Numbered from the stretch's first letter, positions 37,739 to 49,684 are shown. The stretch is 64,000 bases of DNA from Bacteroidota bacterium (GCA_018669475.1 JABHCC010000061.1:124001-188000); one strand, 5' to 3'. The notes: generated by a model not told the origin, from the sequence alone. Translations and numbers: made by a program.

Positions 37739-38797
37739 ATGAAAGGGGTATTTTTGGCAATGGCGGTTTTGAATCAGAAAATAAAAAAAGAGGCACTGTA
37801 CTTTATCGGTTTCTGGCTGATCGGCTATTTATTAATCTATTTGTCATTTCTCACCATACTTGACCCCCTTCACGCACTAAGAAACTCATTCGGATTTGTT
37901 GCACCAATAATCTTACCTGTCGTAATTCTTGAGTTGATATTCACTTATTTCTTCCCGAAAAAAAAATACCATATGCTGATTATCCTGGCAATTGCTACAA
38001 TTGCCGGATTCGGACTGCTTAATTTTTACACTATCAAACTTCTGGTTAATAACCCTGAAGCTGAATCTAATACAGTTTTATCGATTATTATATTTTTTCT
38101 TCTATTCAGGGGAATAAAATTCTTTCGCACAGGGGTTCAGCAGCAATTGGCTCTGACAAAAGCCAAAGAGCTTCAAATGGAGACAAATATTAAACTAAAG
38201 GAAGCTGAAACAAGTAAAATAAAGGCCGAGCTGGATGCGATAAAGTCTCAAATTAATCCGCACTTTCTGTTCAATACACTTAACAGTATCTATTCACTGG
38301 TCATTAACAATACAGATCATGCCGGTGATGCGATTCTGAAGTTGAGCTCACTTATGCGGTACATGCTGGAGTACTCAAAAAACAAAGAGGTATTACTATC
38401 TGATGAAATTAGTTTCATTGAGGATTATCTGAGTCTGGAAAAGATCAGGCTTGAGGATAATTGTCAGATAGAATTTGAAGTACACAATACCATGAAAAAT
38501 CTCAAAATTCCACCTTTACTGTTTGTTCCTCTTGTTGAGAATTGCTTCAAACATGGTATAAGTGCAAATAAGGAAAATAATCAGGTAATGATATCACTCA
38601 GAGCTGAGGCAAAGAGCATTTTATTCACCGCAACTAACAACAAGATGCCAAAGAGAATGAGGGCTTCTGGCCATCAATCCGGAAATAGTCTTAATAATCT
38701 TACAAAACGTCTCTGCTTATTGTATCCTGATCGTCATACCTATAAGGTAAGTGAAAAAGAATCAGCGTATATTGTGGAATTAAGAATTGAGATTTAG
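37739..38797 (+). CDS. LytS/YehU-type sensor histidine kinase
   Basis: 352 residues. Four membrane helices fill residues ~20-125, followed by a coiled linker (~135-165). The His_kinase domain carries His175 in QINPHFLFNTLNS, and the ATPase region has VPLVENCFKHGI. Proteins of this type phosphorylate a LytTR-domain regulator, and the cognate gene follows 9 bp later. No periplasmic sensor domain is seen, so the signal is probably sensed in the membrane. Met1 is supported by position; Met8 is another option. Confidence 0.9.
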   Translation: MKGVFLAMAVLNQKIKKEALYFIGFWLIGYLLIYLSFLTILDPLHALRNSFGFVAPIILPVVILELIFTYFFPKKKYHMLIILAIATIAGFGLLNFYTIKLLVNNPEAESNTVLSIIIFFLLFRGIKFFRTGVQQQLALTKAKELQMETNIKLKEAETSKIKAELDAIKSQINPHFLFNTLNSIYSLVINNTDHAGDAILKLSSLMRYMLEYSKNKEVLLSDEISFIEDYLSLEKIRLEDNCQIEFEVHNTMKNLKIPPLLFVPLVENCFKHGISANKENNQVMISLRAEAKSILFTATNNKMPKRMRASGHQSGNSLNNLTKRLCLLYPDRHTYKVSEKESAYIVELRIEI

Positions 38798-38806
38798 ATT
38801 ATTGGC

Positions 38807-39514
38807 ATGCAAGCTTTCAAATGCATAGTAGTGGATGATGAGAAGCCCGCTCAACGGATTCTGGAGAATTACCTGGCTAAAATCCCGTCGATAGAGATAT
38901 TCAAAGTCTGTGATTCTGCCATTGATGCCCTCCACTGGCTCCATCAGGAAAAGATAGATCTCATCTTTCTTGACATCAACATGCCTGAACTTAGTGGCTT
39001 AGATTTGCTCAGAACTTTACATGATCCTCCTAAAGTAATTCTGACAACTGCATACTCACAATATGCCCTGGAAAGTTACGAATTCGGAGTAATAGATTAT
39101 TTACTTAAACCCTTTTCATTTCAACGATTCACAAAGGCCGTATCCAGATTTCTTGACAATGGAGATGACCCTCCCTCTGGTATAAAAAAAGCTTCTCTGC
39201 CGGTTATATCAGATCAGCATATTATTGTTAGAACGGATTCAGGAGATCAAAAAATTTGTCTTGCCGATATCAGATACATTCAGGCATTTGGTAATTATAT
39301 TAAAATTCAGGGCCTTGAAGATACTATCCTTGTAAGGGAAACCCTAAGCAATATTTTAAAGAAACTGCCAGAATCATGTTTCACCAGGGTACATCGATCC
39401 TATATTGTTCAAACTGCATTAATAACCAGCAGAAGACCTATGTCCTTATCAATTGGACAAACAGATATTCCAATAGGTAATGCATACAGGTCAAATCTAA
39501 AGTCTGTAATGTGA
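38807..39514 (+). CDS. LytTR-family response regulator
   Basis: 235 residues. The receiver domain (1-120) has acidic Asp10/Asp11 and the phosphorylated Asp56 in LDINMP, plus TTAYSQYALESYEFG and the Lys of YLLKPF. The LytTR DNA-binding domain (~140-235) has VRTDSGDQKICLADIRYI and RVHRSYIVQ. It is the partner of the kinase just upstream. Its targets are not evident; the beta-propeller lipoprotein gene 152 bp downstream is one candidate. Confidence 0.92.
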   Translation: MQAFKCIVVDDEKPAQRILENYLAKIPSIEIFKVCDSAIDALHWLHQEKIDLIFLDINMPELSGLDLLRTLHDPPKVILTTAYSQYALESYEFGVIDYLLKPFSFQRFTKAVSRFLDNGDDPPSGIKKASLPVISDQHIIVRTDSGDQKICLADIRYIQAFGNYIKIQGLEDTILVRETLSNILKKLPESCFTRVHRSYIVQTALITSRRPMSLSIGQTDIPIGNAYRSNLKSVM

Positions 39515-39666
39515 AAACTGATCTTTGAAATCACAATTCTCAAACCAAACTACACGATCACTAAAGCTCCCTCCCTGATTGTCTAATTATTAGGGTGTTT
39601 CGTAGATTTGGGCCTTTGCTTTATTCTAATTGAACTAGCTTTATAGCTCACCAACTAATCATTAAA

Positions 39667-40773
39667 ATGAAGTTTCTGAAATTGTATTTTCCGTTAAGCG
39701 CTTCCTTCCTTATCCTATTTGCATGCAGTCAACCCGACACTGCATCAAAATATGAAACAATTAACCACGATGAAGTTTTGGTTTGTGATTTAAGCAAAGT
39801 GGGAGACACGGTGGAAATTGCCTTGAGCAATCTTATTGATAACTGTGACATGATCCAGCTGGAGACACATCCTGATGCATTTTTTGACAGAGCATGGCAC
39901 ACTGTTGTAACAGAGAACTATATTTTGATAAAAAGTTATGGTCGCCATTCGGTAAAACTATTTGAGCGCTCGGGAAAGTTCATCCGCAACATTGGCTCCA
40001 TCGGTAAAGGTCCGGGTGAATATATAAGCTTGTACGGCATTCAACTTGATGAAAAGAAGGAATTAATATACCTCACACCCTTTGCCAACGCCAAAAAAAT
40101 CATGGTATTTAATTTACTGGGTGAATCCCTACCGGATATCCCCTTAGGCATTGTCTCAGGTAAAGTTCGTGCCTACATTGGAGATGATCTTGTTACTTGT
40201 TTGTGTATGCCCTTCGATGACCAGACAGCAATCGCTTTTCAACAAGATCATAAGGGAACTATCAAGCAGTTTGTTACACCTCTCGATGCACAATTCGCCC
40301 AAAGCTTTGATACTGAAATATTCAGCTACCAGAATGGATTTGGTTTAGAAATGCACAATACAGTAGTTGATACACTTTATGAGTATAATACAACTGAAAA
40401 CCGACTTGTTCCACGCTTCACCCTTCAAACACCCGATGATCAGAAATTGTATTTCTCCCTTTTTGAACTACCAAAACACTATTATGTCTGGATCGCAAAA
40501 ACTGGCCGATTACTGGTTAATAAAGATACAGGTGAATCAAGGTTCGTTAAGCTTAAAAATGATTTCTTCGGAAATATTGATGCTGAGATCTGGGGAGGAA
40601 ATAACGGACAATTCATCAATGTTACAGCCGCTATCGACCTCAAAGAAAAAATTGAGACTGCGTTGAATGATAAAAATATCAAGGATGAAGATAGAAGCAG
40701 GCTTCTTGATATTAACAAGAAAATCAATGAGGAAGACAGCCCGGTAGTTTTTGTCGGCCAATACACAAAATGA
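39667..40773 (+). CDS. Six-bladed beta-propeller lipoprotein
   Basis: 368 residues with lipobox LFAC (Cys20). Repeats such as YILIKSYGRHSVKLFERSGKFIRNIG, then GKGPGEYISLYGIQLDEKKELIYL, are typical of the Bacteroidetes six-bladed beta-propeller (DUF4934/BF3164-like) lipoproteins. These bind unknown ligands at the cell surface or in the periplasm. It follows the LytS/LytTR pair on the same strand but with 152 bp between, so it may have its own promoter. Function is not known. Confidence 0.75.
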   Translation: MKFLKLYFPLSASFLILFACSQPDTASKYETINHDEVLVCDLSKVGDTVEIALSNLIDNCDMIQLETHPDAFFDRAWHTVVTENYILIKSYGRHSVKLFERSGKFIRNIGSIGKGPGEYISLYGIQLDEKKELIYLTPFANAKKIMVFNLLGESLPDIPLGIVSGKVRAYIGDDLVTCLCMPFDDQTAIAFQQDHKGTIKQFVTPLDAQFAQSFDTEIFSYQNGFGLEMHNTVVDTLYEYNTTENRLVPRFTLQTPDDQKLYFSLFELPKHYYVWIAKTGRLLVNKDTGESRFVKLKNDFFGNIDAEIWGGNNGQFINVTAAIDLKEKIETALNDKNIKDEDRSRLLDINKKINEEDSPVVFVGQYTK

Positions 40774-40960
40774 GAGTTTTGCACAAATAACTAATTGCCT
40801 TGGAAACAATTAATTATCGGTCATCTTGCCAAATTCACTGCCTATTGGATATAAGCCCATTGCCAATATCAGAATTGAGTAATTATCAATTGCAAGTTCT
40901 CTTCCTCAAAACTATTACCTTAGTGTTGTAATTCTGATTAACTCAACCAATAAGGATAAG

Positions 40961-41824
40961 ATGCGTATTTCAAAAAAAATCCGATTTTATTTAATAAGCG
41001 GAATAATTGTACTGGCAGGTATTATACTTTTATTCAATAAGATTATCATAATCGGGCTTGTGATTCTTGGGCTGGCAGGCTTAGCACTTTTATTGTATGA
41101 GGTCATCCTGAAAAACAAGGACAAGCAGATAGATGCACTTAGTGAAGATTTAGAAAAAGTTAAGTCTGAAAAAAGAGAGATCGAACACGAATTCGAAGTA
41201 CTTTCAAAAAGAAAATTAAATATCTCCGATATTAGTCCAATTTTAGAACTCGGACTTTTTGAAGTAGATACAAATTTCAAGCGAACAGTAAATAAGCAGC
41301 TAAAGATCAAAGAGAAAAGGATTCAGTTTTTTGGAGTATTGAATATTGACTTCGTTGCAAAATATGGCGTTGATATCAGGAAACTGATGTGTAGAATTGA
41401 TGAAAAACGAAATGAAATTTATATTTCAAATGCCAATCCTGAGTTTCTGTCATTCTCAAAAAGAAGTAGCACCTGGGAAATTGCTGAGATTCTTGAATTC
41501 AACATACCTGTTATAGGAAGCAGCCATTGGCGCACTAACCTAAAACTTGAAAGCATCGCTAATGAAATAAAGGAAGAAATTAGGGTGCAAGTCGAAAAGG
41601 AAACTGAAAACGGCCCCTCAGAGTTAAAATGGATTGCAAATCCTCTAAGAAAACACGTTGAAAGAGCGTTGGAATTAATCCTGGGATTGAAAGGTTATTC
41701 CATCCGTTTCACAGAATTAGATAGTGGAGATTACAAACCATTATTTGATTTGTCGCAGGAAGATGGATTAATGGAGGAAAGTGATGATTCCATTTCCAAT
41801 GATGGAAGACGGCTGCCAGAATAA
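40961..41824 (+). CDS. Hypothetical membrane-anchored coiled-coil protein
   Basis: 287 residues. Two hydrophobic helices (about 9-26 and 28-47) are followed by a Lys/Glu-rich coiled coil (~50-85; DLEKVKSEKREIEHEFEVL) and a cytoplasmic or periplasmic alpha/beta domain (~90-260). No family was recognised. The C-terminus is Ser/Asp-rich. The codon use looks like its neighbours. It is convergent with the efflux operon, and an inverted repeat lies between. Confidence 0.7.
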   Translation: MRISKKIRFYLISGIIVLAGIILLFNKIIIIGLVILGLAGLALLLYEVILKNKDKQIDALSEDLEKVKSEKREIEHEFEVLSKRKLNISDISPILELGLFEVDTNFKRTVNKQLKIKEKRIQFFGVLNIDFVAKYGVDIRKLMCRIDEKRNEIYISNANPEFLSFSKRSSTWEIAEILEFNIPVIGSSHWRTNLKLESIANEIKEEIRVQVEKETENGPSELKWIANPLRKHVERALELILGLKGYSIRFTELDSGDYKPLFDLSQEDGLMEESDDSISNDGRRLPE

Positions 41825-41875
41825 TTATCATGCAGGCAGGAACATCAACAAGCCGGATCCGGTATTTTCAAATGG

Positions 41876-41926
41876 CAAAGCCACAGATATCTTCACTTGA
41901 AAGTAATATAGTTACCTGTGGCTTTG
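41876..41926. terminator. Long inverted repeat between convergent genes (terminator-like)
   Basis: An 11-bp perfect inverted repeat (CAAAGCCACAG / CTGTGGCTTTG) with a 29-nt loop sits between the coiled-coil gene and the efflux TolC gene. A 10-bp palindrome, CCGGATCCGG, lies 15 bp to its left and is followed by TATTTT. The stem lacks a strong T-run, so termination is possible but not proven. Confidence 0.45.
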
Positions 41927-41961
41927 GTCAAGGGAAAGCTTATTCGGCTCCTTCCATTATC

Positions 41962-43158
41962 CTAATTCATAATCATTTCCAGTAAATGGTGTTGGTTTTT
42001 GTTAAGTATTGATTTATGATATTGCAGTTCGGCTTCAACAGTACGATCTTCAACACTATAGAAAAAGGGTAGCTCTTTCAGATAGTCAAGCAAAGAAATC
42101 TCTCCTAACTCCCATGATTTTTCGAGCAGGTATTTCGACTTCATAGAGTTCAGACTAGCCTCCAGATTATTCTTTATCTCTTTGGATTGCTTTGCCATTT
42201 CATCATATCGATCCCAATCATTCTGCACTAATTGATTGGTCAGAGCAAGATTCTTGTCAGATAAATCCTTTTTGAGTTTCGCTCTATTAATCAGATTCGA
42301 TTTCCCCCATAAAGGGATTGATATACCCATTTGGATACCGGCCAACTTTTCGTCATTTATCGCCTCACTGGTATAGCCTACAATAACATCCGGCAGGAGA
42401 TTAGTTTTAGCCAGTTTGATATCGGCTTCCGCCAAAAGTGTATTCATTTCAGCTATCTCAACAACAGGATTACCTTCCAGGGCCTGCTTGCCATTCACTG
42501 AGCTGAACAATGTAGCGAGATCTTCATACTCAAGACTTTGTACAGACACAGCTTTGTCGGCATTAAGGCGCTGAAGGTGCAGATAAAGAATCCTTTCTTC
42601 TGATTCCAGCAATAAAAAATCCTGTCTGTAGGTGTCAGTTAATAGTTTTGCTTTTTCAAGCTCAATCTTATTGGCTTCACCAAGCTGAAACTTACGTTCA
42701 GCCATGTCATGTATTTGCTGAACCCGCGTAAGGCGATCAGTAAGCATAGCTTTACGTTTTGACAAAGAAGCTAGGTCGATCATTATGTCCAGAGCATCAA
42801 AAATCACATGGTTTATTTCAAGCTCCAATTGGGTGGTATACTGGTCAGCTGATAATTCATTCCTTTTCTTCTTTTTTGAATAATAAGTTGGGAATTTAAT
42901 CCGCTGATTAGCATTCAGTCCGGTTTTGTTGCCAATTATTGCAGGAGAACCCCACAAATGAGCATAGCTGATCTCAGGATCATCCGGGTAAAGCTCTCCT
43001 TTATCTTGCAACAACTTCACTTGATTTTCAATTTCAAGAGCCTGAAGTACAAGATTATTAGAAAGAATCTCTCTAGTCAAATCCTTAATTGGATTCTGTG
43101 CCATAGAGATGGCTCCCAGACACAGAACTATTAATAATATCGTGCCTCTCTTTCTCAT
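41962..43158 (-). CDS. TolC-family outer-membrane efflux protein
   Basis: 398 residues with a signal peptide (LCLGAISMAQ). The repeated helical hairpins of the TolC/CusC fold are seen (AERKFQLGEANKIELEKAKLL near 150-170; KYLLEKSWELGEISLLDYL near 345-365). It overlaps the RND pump gene by 4 bp and is the last gene of the operon, completing a three-part pump from inner membrane to outside. It lacks the N-terminal Cys of lipidated CusC. Substrate depends on the pump and adaptor. Confidence 0.88.
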   Translation of the reverse strand: MRKRGTILLIVLCLGAISMAQNPIKDLTREILSNNLVLQALEIENQVKLLQDKGELYPDDPEISYAHLWGSPAIIGNKTGLNANQRIKFPTYYSKKKKRNELSADQYTTQLELEINHVIFDALDIMIDLASLSKRKAMLTDRLTRVQQIHDMAERKFQLGEANKIELEKAKLLTDTYRQDFLLLESEERILYLHLQRLNADKAVSVQSLEYEDLATLFSSVNGKQALEGNPVVEIAEMNTLLAEADIKLAKTNLLPDVIVGYTSEAINDEKLAGIQMGISIPLWGKSNLINRAKLKKDLSDKNLALTNQLVQNDWDRYDEMAKQSKEIKNNLEASLNSMKSKYLLEKSWELGEISLLDYLKELPFFYSVEDRTVEAELQYHKSILNKNQHHLLEMIMN

Positions 43159-46100
43159 AATTGTATTGCTTTTTGCGATGATTTGTTTACTTGTTTTCCG
43201 ATCAGCACATAGATGGCAGGAATCACAAACAAGTTTAGCACAGTTGATGAAATAAGTCCACCGAGAATTACTACTGCCATAGGACTTTGAATCTCATTAC
43301 CAGGCTTTTGTCCACTTAACACTAATGGTAATAATGCGAGGGCAGCAGTTAAAGCAGTCATGAGAATTGGATTTAAGCGATCAGCAGAACCTTTAAGGAC
43401 CACCTCATGCATATTCATTCCACGAGCTGCGAGAGCCTCATACCTCGACACCAGTAGAATTCCGTTTCGGGTTGCTATTCCAAAAAGAGTAATAAAGCCA
43501 ATCAATGCTGGAATACTTATTGATCCTGATGTTATCCAAACAGCACCAACACCACCGATAAGAGCCAGCGGCAGGTTAAGAAGAATAATTGCTGCCAAGC
43601 CAAATTTGCGAAACTCCATGAAAAGAATCATTAATATCACAACAAAAGCTAATATAGATGCCCAAAGAATCCTTCTGGTGGCAGTGGCAGCACTCTCAAA
43701 TTGCCCTCCATACTCTATAAAGTATTCTTGCGGTAGGCTTAACTGCTCTGATACAGCATCCTGTAGTTCAGTTACCGCCGTATTTAAATCAGTACCTGAA
43801 ACATTCGCCGATACAACCAGTTTGCGTTGAACATCTTCACGATTTATACTTACTGGTCCACCGGCTGAGACAATATTAGCAACTAACTTAAGTGGCACTT
43901 TTTTACCAGAGTCAGAATCAATATATGCATTCTGAATCTGCTCGATACCATCGCGCTGTTCATCCTTAAGCCTGACCATCAAATCAAAACGACGATTCCC
44001 TTCATATACCTCACCTACTTTCTCACCTCCAAAAGCAACACGAACAAATTCATTGAATTCATGCAGCGGAATTCCATAATGAGCAAGCATTGTTCGATTC
44101 GGTGTGATCTGAATTTGCGGAACATCGATTTGTTGTTCAATGTTTACATCCACAAGTCCGGGAATGGTCTCTGCGATTTCACCTACCTGGCTTCCCAGAT
44201 TGTATAATGTTCCCAGTTCCTTGCCAAATATTTTTACCGCAATTTCAGCTCGTGTACCAGAAAGCATATGATCAATTCGGTGAGACAATGGTTGGCCGAT
44301 TACAAAAGACAATCCGCCTATTGAAGATAGTTCATGACGAACCTCCTCCATAAACTCCTCCAATGTACGTCCTTTAAGATCAAAGGGAACATCAATTTCG
44401 GAGGAATTTGATCCTCCATGTGCATGCTCACTTTTTTCAGCACGTCCGGTTCTTCGCGTTACCAGTTTTACACCATCCATCTCCATCAGTTTATTACCCA
44501 GCTGTTGATTCAGGAGATTTGTCTCCTCCAGGGAAATTCCCGGCACTGATAAAGATGTAATGGTCAGTACTCCCTCATTAAATCTGGGAAGAAAAGTGCT
44601 ACCAAAGCTTGTTAGAACAATGATAGTACCAATTAGAAGTAAAACCGGAATGCCAATAAGCCATTTTTTATACGACAGCAATCGGTCCAGTACTTTTACA
44701 TAAGCCCTGTTCAAACTACGAACTAAGGCATTACCTCCTTCTACCGGTCTGCTCAATTGCTTTTCTGTGGTAAAAGCGAAACTACATAAAACAGGTGTCA
44801 GAGTAAGTGCGACGAACATGGATGCCAGAAGAGAAACGATGAATGTAATACCCAGGGGACGTAACATCCGGCCCTCCATACCCGAAAGGAAAAAAAGTGG
44901 TAAAAAGGCTACAATTATGATGACCGTCGCATGAATAATTGAAGAGCGAATCTCCAGTGAGGCCTGGTACACTACTTTTATTATTGGCTGCCTTTCTTCA
45001 TCCGGCAGGAGTCTATTCTCTTTCAGGCGTTTCAAGACAATTTCCACATCAATAATAGCATCATCAACGAGAACTCCGATAGCAATTGCCATACCTCCCA
45101 ATGACATTGTGTTTATTGAATACCCAAATAATCGGATCACAATTATGGTTATCAATAATGAAATCGGGATGGCTATTAAAGAAATCACCGTTGTTCTGAC
45201 ATTCATTAAAAAGAGAAACAGAATCAGCGTGACAAAAATCCCTCCTTCAATCAAAGCCCGGGCAACATTATTGACAGATGTACGAACAAAATCAGATTGT
45301 CTGAATACATGATCATCAACAATAACTCCCTGAGGTAGTGAAGATCTTAATTCCTCAATTGCAAGGGCAATCCGTTCGGTAATCTCAATACTGTTGCCAC
45401 TGGGTTGCTTCAGCACAGTCATAACCACAGATTTTTTACCATTATAGTAACTCTCCCCAACCTTAGGACTGTGATTGCCAATTTTAACATCGGCTATCTG
45501 ACCTAATAAAACCGGAATACCATTATGCTTCTTAACAAGAATTCCGGCAATAGATTCAAGCTGGTTAGTTTGAGCCATTCCACGAATTATATATTCCAGT
45601 CCATGCTGATTAATTATCCCTCCGGATGTGTTCTCATTCATATCCTGGCAAACTGACATTACCTCATTAAGGTTTATCTTATAATGAGCCATCTTAAGTG
45701 GATCAAGCTGAATTTGGTATTCTTTTAAATCACCACCTATTGTAACTACCTGAGACACTCCGTCAATAGCCAGCAACCTTGGTGTGATTTCCCAATCAAC
45801 CAAAGTGCGCAACTCCATTGGATCAGTTGACTCTGAATGCACGGCAATCAGGATTATTTCACCCATAATCGATGATTGAGGTGCCATAAACGGAACATGT
45901 GAATTGCCAGGCAAACTCTCCTGAATGAGAACCAACTTCTCAGATACAATCTGGCGAGCTTTATAAATATCCATACCCCAGTCGAAATCTATCCACACAA
46001 TAGAGAATCCCATTACTGTGGAAGATCTCACCCTTCGTACATCGCTGGCTCCATTCAGGGCCGTTTCAATAGGAAATGTGATCAATCGTTCCACGTCCTC

Positions 46101-46274
46101 AGGAGCCATACCGGGAGATTCTGTTAAAACGGCGACTGATGGAGCTGTTAAATCCGGGAATACATCGATTTCCAGATTTCTCAATGTTAACCATCCAAAA
46201 GCTGTGATCGCTAAAGCAATCAAAATGATCACAAATCTGTTTGTCAGGCTGTATCGTAATACTGATTTTAACAT
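43155..46274 (-). CDS. CusA/CzcA-type RND efflux pump
   Basis: 1039-residue inner-membrane RND transporter with twelve membrane helices and two large periplasmic loops. The N-terminus has LEIDVFPDLTAPSVAVLTES, and TM4 has IAIGVLVDDAIIDVE with the proton-relay Asp pair. The motif differs from the VDGAVV of well-known CzcA/CusA proteins, so the metal or substrate is uncertain. A His-rich segment (EKSEHAHGGSNS) lies in the first periplasmic region. It is flanked by the adaptor and TolC genes, so a tripartite pump is encoded. Proton-driven export of a divalent or monovalent metal is the likely role (family inference). Confidence 0.9.
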   Translation of the reverse strand: MLKSVLRYSLTNRFVIILIALAITAFGWLTLRNLEIDVFPDLTAPSVAVLTESPGMAPEDVERLITFPIETALNGASDVRRVRSSTVMGFSIVWIDFDWGMDIYKARQIVSEKLVLIQESLPGNSHVPFMAPQSSIMGEIILIAVHSESTDPMELRTLVDWEITPRLLAIDGVSQVVTIGGDLKEYQIQLDPLKMAHYKINLNEVMSVCQDMNENTSGGIINQHGLEYIIRGMAQTNQLESIAGILVKKHNGIPVLLGQIADVKIGNHSPKVGESYYNGKKSVVMTVLKQPSGNSIEITERIALAIEELRSSLPQGVIVDDHVFRQSDFVRTSVNNVARALIEGGIFVTLILFLFLMNVRTTVISLIAIPISLLITIIVIRLFGYSINTMSLGGMAIAIGVLVDDAIIDVEIVLKRLKENRLLPDEERQPIIKVVYQASLEIRSSIIHATVIIIVAFLPLFFLSGMEGRMLRPLGITFIVSLLASMFVALTLTPVLCSFAFTTEKQLSRPVEGGNALVRSLNRAYVKVLDRLLSYKKWLIGIPVLLLIGTIIVLTSFGSTFLPRFNEGVLTITSLSVPGISLEETNLLNQQLGNKLMEMDGVKLVTRRTGRAEKSEHAHGGSNSSEIDVPFDLKGRTLEEFMEEVRHELSSIGGLSFVIGQPLSHRIDHMLSGTRAEIAVKIFGKELGTLYNLGSQVGEIAETIPGLVDVNIEQQIDVPQIQITPNRTMLAHYGIPLHEFNEFVRVAFGGEKVGEVYEGNRRFDLMVRLKDEQRDGIEQIQNAYIDSDSGKKVPLKLVANIVSAGGPVSINREDVQRKLVVSANVSGTDLNTAVTELQDAVSEQLSLPQEYFIEYGGQFESAATATRRILWASILAFVVILMILFMEFRKFGLAAIILLNLPLALIGGVGAVWITSGSISIPALIGFITLFGIATRNGILLVSRYEALAARGMNMHEVVLKGSADRLNPILMTALTAALALLPLVLSGQKPGNEIQSPMAVVILGGLISSTVLNLFVIPAIYVLIGKQVNKSSQKAIQL

Positions 46275-46298
46275 AATAATGCTTCTTACGATTATTGA

Positions 46299-47780
46299 TT
46301 AATGAGAGTGAACAGGTGCTGCTCCCATTGCATTGGCAATTTTAATCGCCATAGCACCCTTAGAGACAATATGTTCACCTGCCTTCAAGCCTCCAGATAT
46401 CAGGTAATTCATACCGTCATTATCTGAAAGAGTAACCAGGCGCTTCTCGTATGTTTCACCTGTTTCCTGAACATATACATAATAGAGGCCATATTCTTCC
46501 AGAAGACTGGATTGAGGTACAACTATCTGATCAGTCATCACATCGCTTAGAAGCCAAAGTTCAACAAAGGTTCCCGCTATAAGTTCCGGACTACTTATGC
46601 TAAAATATACAGGTATCATTCCTGTTTCAGAATCAACAGATCTACTAACACTGGTCAGCTTGCCTCCCCAATCATTTATTGAATGAATCTTCGATCCATA
46701 TGGTAATTTGAAATTAGCTGAGCTAATGGAATTTATTCTATCTGCCTCTGTCACTGGCACCAATGCTTTTATCAATGATCCTCCTTCCTTAATGATTTTC
46801 AACAATATAGATCCTGTTGCAGCGTAAGCATTTGAAGCAGTGAAGACATCTGTAATATAACCTGTTACCGGACTTGTAATTACAATTCCAGATGCTTTAA
46901 CCTGGCTTTGTAATATTTCATATCGTGTTTTGTCAGTATCAAAGATTGCTTTTGCCTCTTCATATTGCTTATTTGATATAGCTCCAATTTTTAATAGCTC
47001 CACCTTCCTCACCATGTTTGCCTGGCTTTTTTCATACTCTGCCCTGGCTGTAGTCAATTCCAATGCAATATTATCCTGTCCAAGACCTGTTCCCATCAGA
47101 GTAAACAACACTGAGCCTTTCCGAACATAGCTACCTTCAACTAAATTACTTCCATTAAAAGAGATCTTTCCACTTGCAGGTGCAATTAGATCAACCAGAT
47201 TCCCTGGAGATATACTTATTTCACCACTACAATGAATTGCTCGTTTATAATCCCTGGGGCTAAGCTGGAGCAATCCAAACTCAGTTTTCCAGGCTTGTTC
47301 TTTTGTAAATGTTGCTCCATCATGATGCTCTCCTTCCGGAGCTATATCATCATGAGTGTAAACACTCAGGGACTGAGAAGTAAACATCACTTCCACGCTA
47401 TCTTCCTGATACAAAAATTCAAAATAACATACTCCCGGATCTCCGGCAATAATATCTCCTGTGAAAATTCCAGCTTGTGCTAATTCGAGGGGAAGCCAAT
47501 CAGGCACATTATTCCCTTGTACTATTCTGGAATAAAGAATTCCTTGTTCTGCTGGTCGATAACTATCCAGAAATGTTAGATGAGCACGAATGCTAACTCC
47601 ATGTCCGGCATATAGTTGGTCTGTTTCAGCAAATAATTCCATGCCATCCTGAAACGACAGTATAGCAAGTTCCCCATGATCATGACCACCGGCAGCATCC
47701 TGATTCTGTGCCTCATTGTCAGTTTTATGACAACTAACCATCATGATTAGATAAATAACAATTAATGTGAAAACTTTCAT
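46299..47780 (-). CDS. RND efflux periplasmic adaptor (CusB/CzcB type)
   Basis: About 493 residues from the ATG at 47778-47780, which starts a lipoprotein leader (lipobox MMVSC, Cys17); the frame opens 90 bp earlier but without a better signal. After an Asp/His-rich stretch (GGHDHGE) comes an extra N-terminal beta domain (~35-150), then HDDIAPEGEHHDG and the lipoyl/barrel-sandwich hybrid (DLIAPASGKISF) split by a coiled hairpin (~250-290). The last His residues (VHSH) and the HDHG motif may bind metal. It is the first gene of the pump operon and probably guides metal to the RND protein. Confidence 0.85.
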   Translation of the reverse strand: MKVFTLIVIYLIMMVSCHKTDNEAQNQDAAGGHDHGELAILSFQDGMELFAETDQLYAGHGVSIRAHLTFLDSYRPAEQGILYSRIVQGNNVPDWLPLELAQAGIFTGDIIAGDPGVCYFEFLYQEDSVEVMFTSQSLSVYTHDDIAPEGEHHDGATFTKEQAWKTEFGLLQLSPRDYKRAIHCSGEISISPGNLVDLIAPASGKISFNGSNLVEGSYVRKGSVLFTLMGTGLGQDNIALELTTARAEYEKSQANMVRKVELLKIGAISNKQYEEAKAIFDTDKTRYEILQSQVKASGIVITSPVTGYITDVFTASNAYAATGSILLKIIKEGGSLIKALVPVTEADRINSISSANFKLPYGSKIHSINDWGGKLTSVSRSVDSETGMIPVYFSISSPELIAGTFVELWLLSDVMTDQIVVPQSSLLEEYGLYYVYVQETGETYEKRLVTLSDNDGMNYLISGGLKAGEHIVSKGAMAIKIANAMGAAPVHSH

Positions 47781-47970
47781 CAGATAATTTTTTAATGTTA
47801 ATTGTGGCTTGCAAATCAAAGAAATAATAATCCACTTGTGTTTCTCAAAACTTCCTGTATCAGAAAACAAGGGCTTTGTTTTTCAATTTGAGAATGTACG
47901 AATTATTGCTCAGATTAATTAAAGCTTCTTCGACCCTTAAAATTTTTAATAATGCTTCAAATATTTTGCT

Positions 47971-47978
47971 TACTTTTG
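47971..47978 (+). promoter_or_regulatory. -7 promoter element (TACTTTTG) for the ABC-F gene
   Basis: TACTTTTG, a perfect TAnnTTTG match, 38 bp before the ATG of the ABC-F gene; the start site would lie near 47984. No clear -33 TTG at the usual spacing. The 190 bp between here and the divergent adaptor gene start hold no other obvious element. Confidence 0.5.
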
Positions 47979-48001
47979 CAGGCTTTTTTACGAACGCCTA
48001 A

Positions 48002-49633
<1,632 letters not shown>

Positions 49634-49652
49634 ATATATCAGATTTTTTTCA

Positions 49653-49660
49653 TATCTTTG
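49653..49660 (+). promoter_or_regulatory. -7 promoter element (TATCTTTG) for the DEAD-box helicase gene
   Basis: TATCTTTG, a perfect TAnnTTTG match, ending 24 bp before the ATG at 49685. The alternative TTG start at 49658 would lie inside it, which favours the later ATG. Confidence 0.5.
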
Positions 49661-49684
49661 CAGCTCATTTTTCAAATTTGTAAT

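Noticed and set aside
43360-43830. 156-codon plus-strand open frame opposite the RND pump
   Set aside because: Shadow of the pump gene, with composition typical of antisense frames; no motif or leader.
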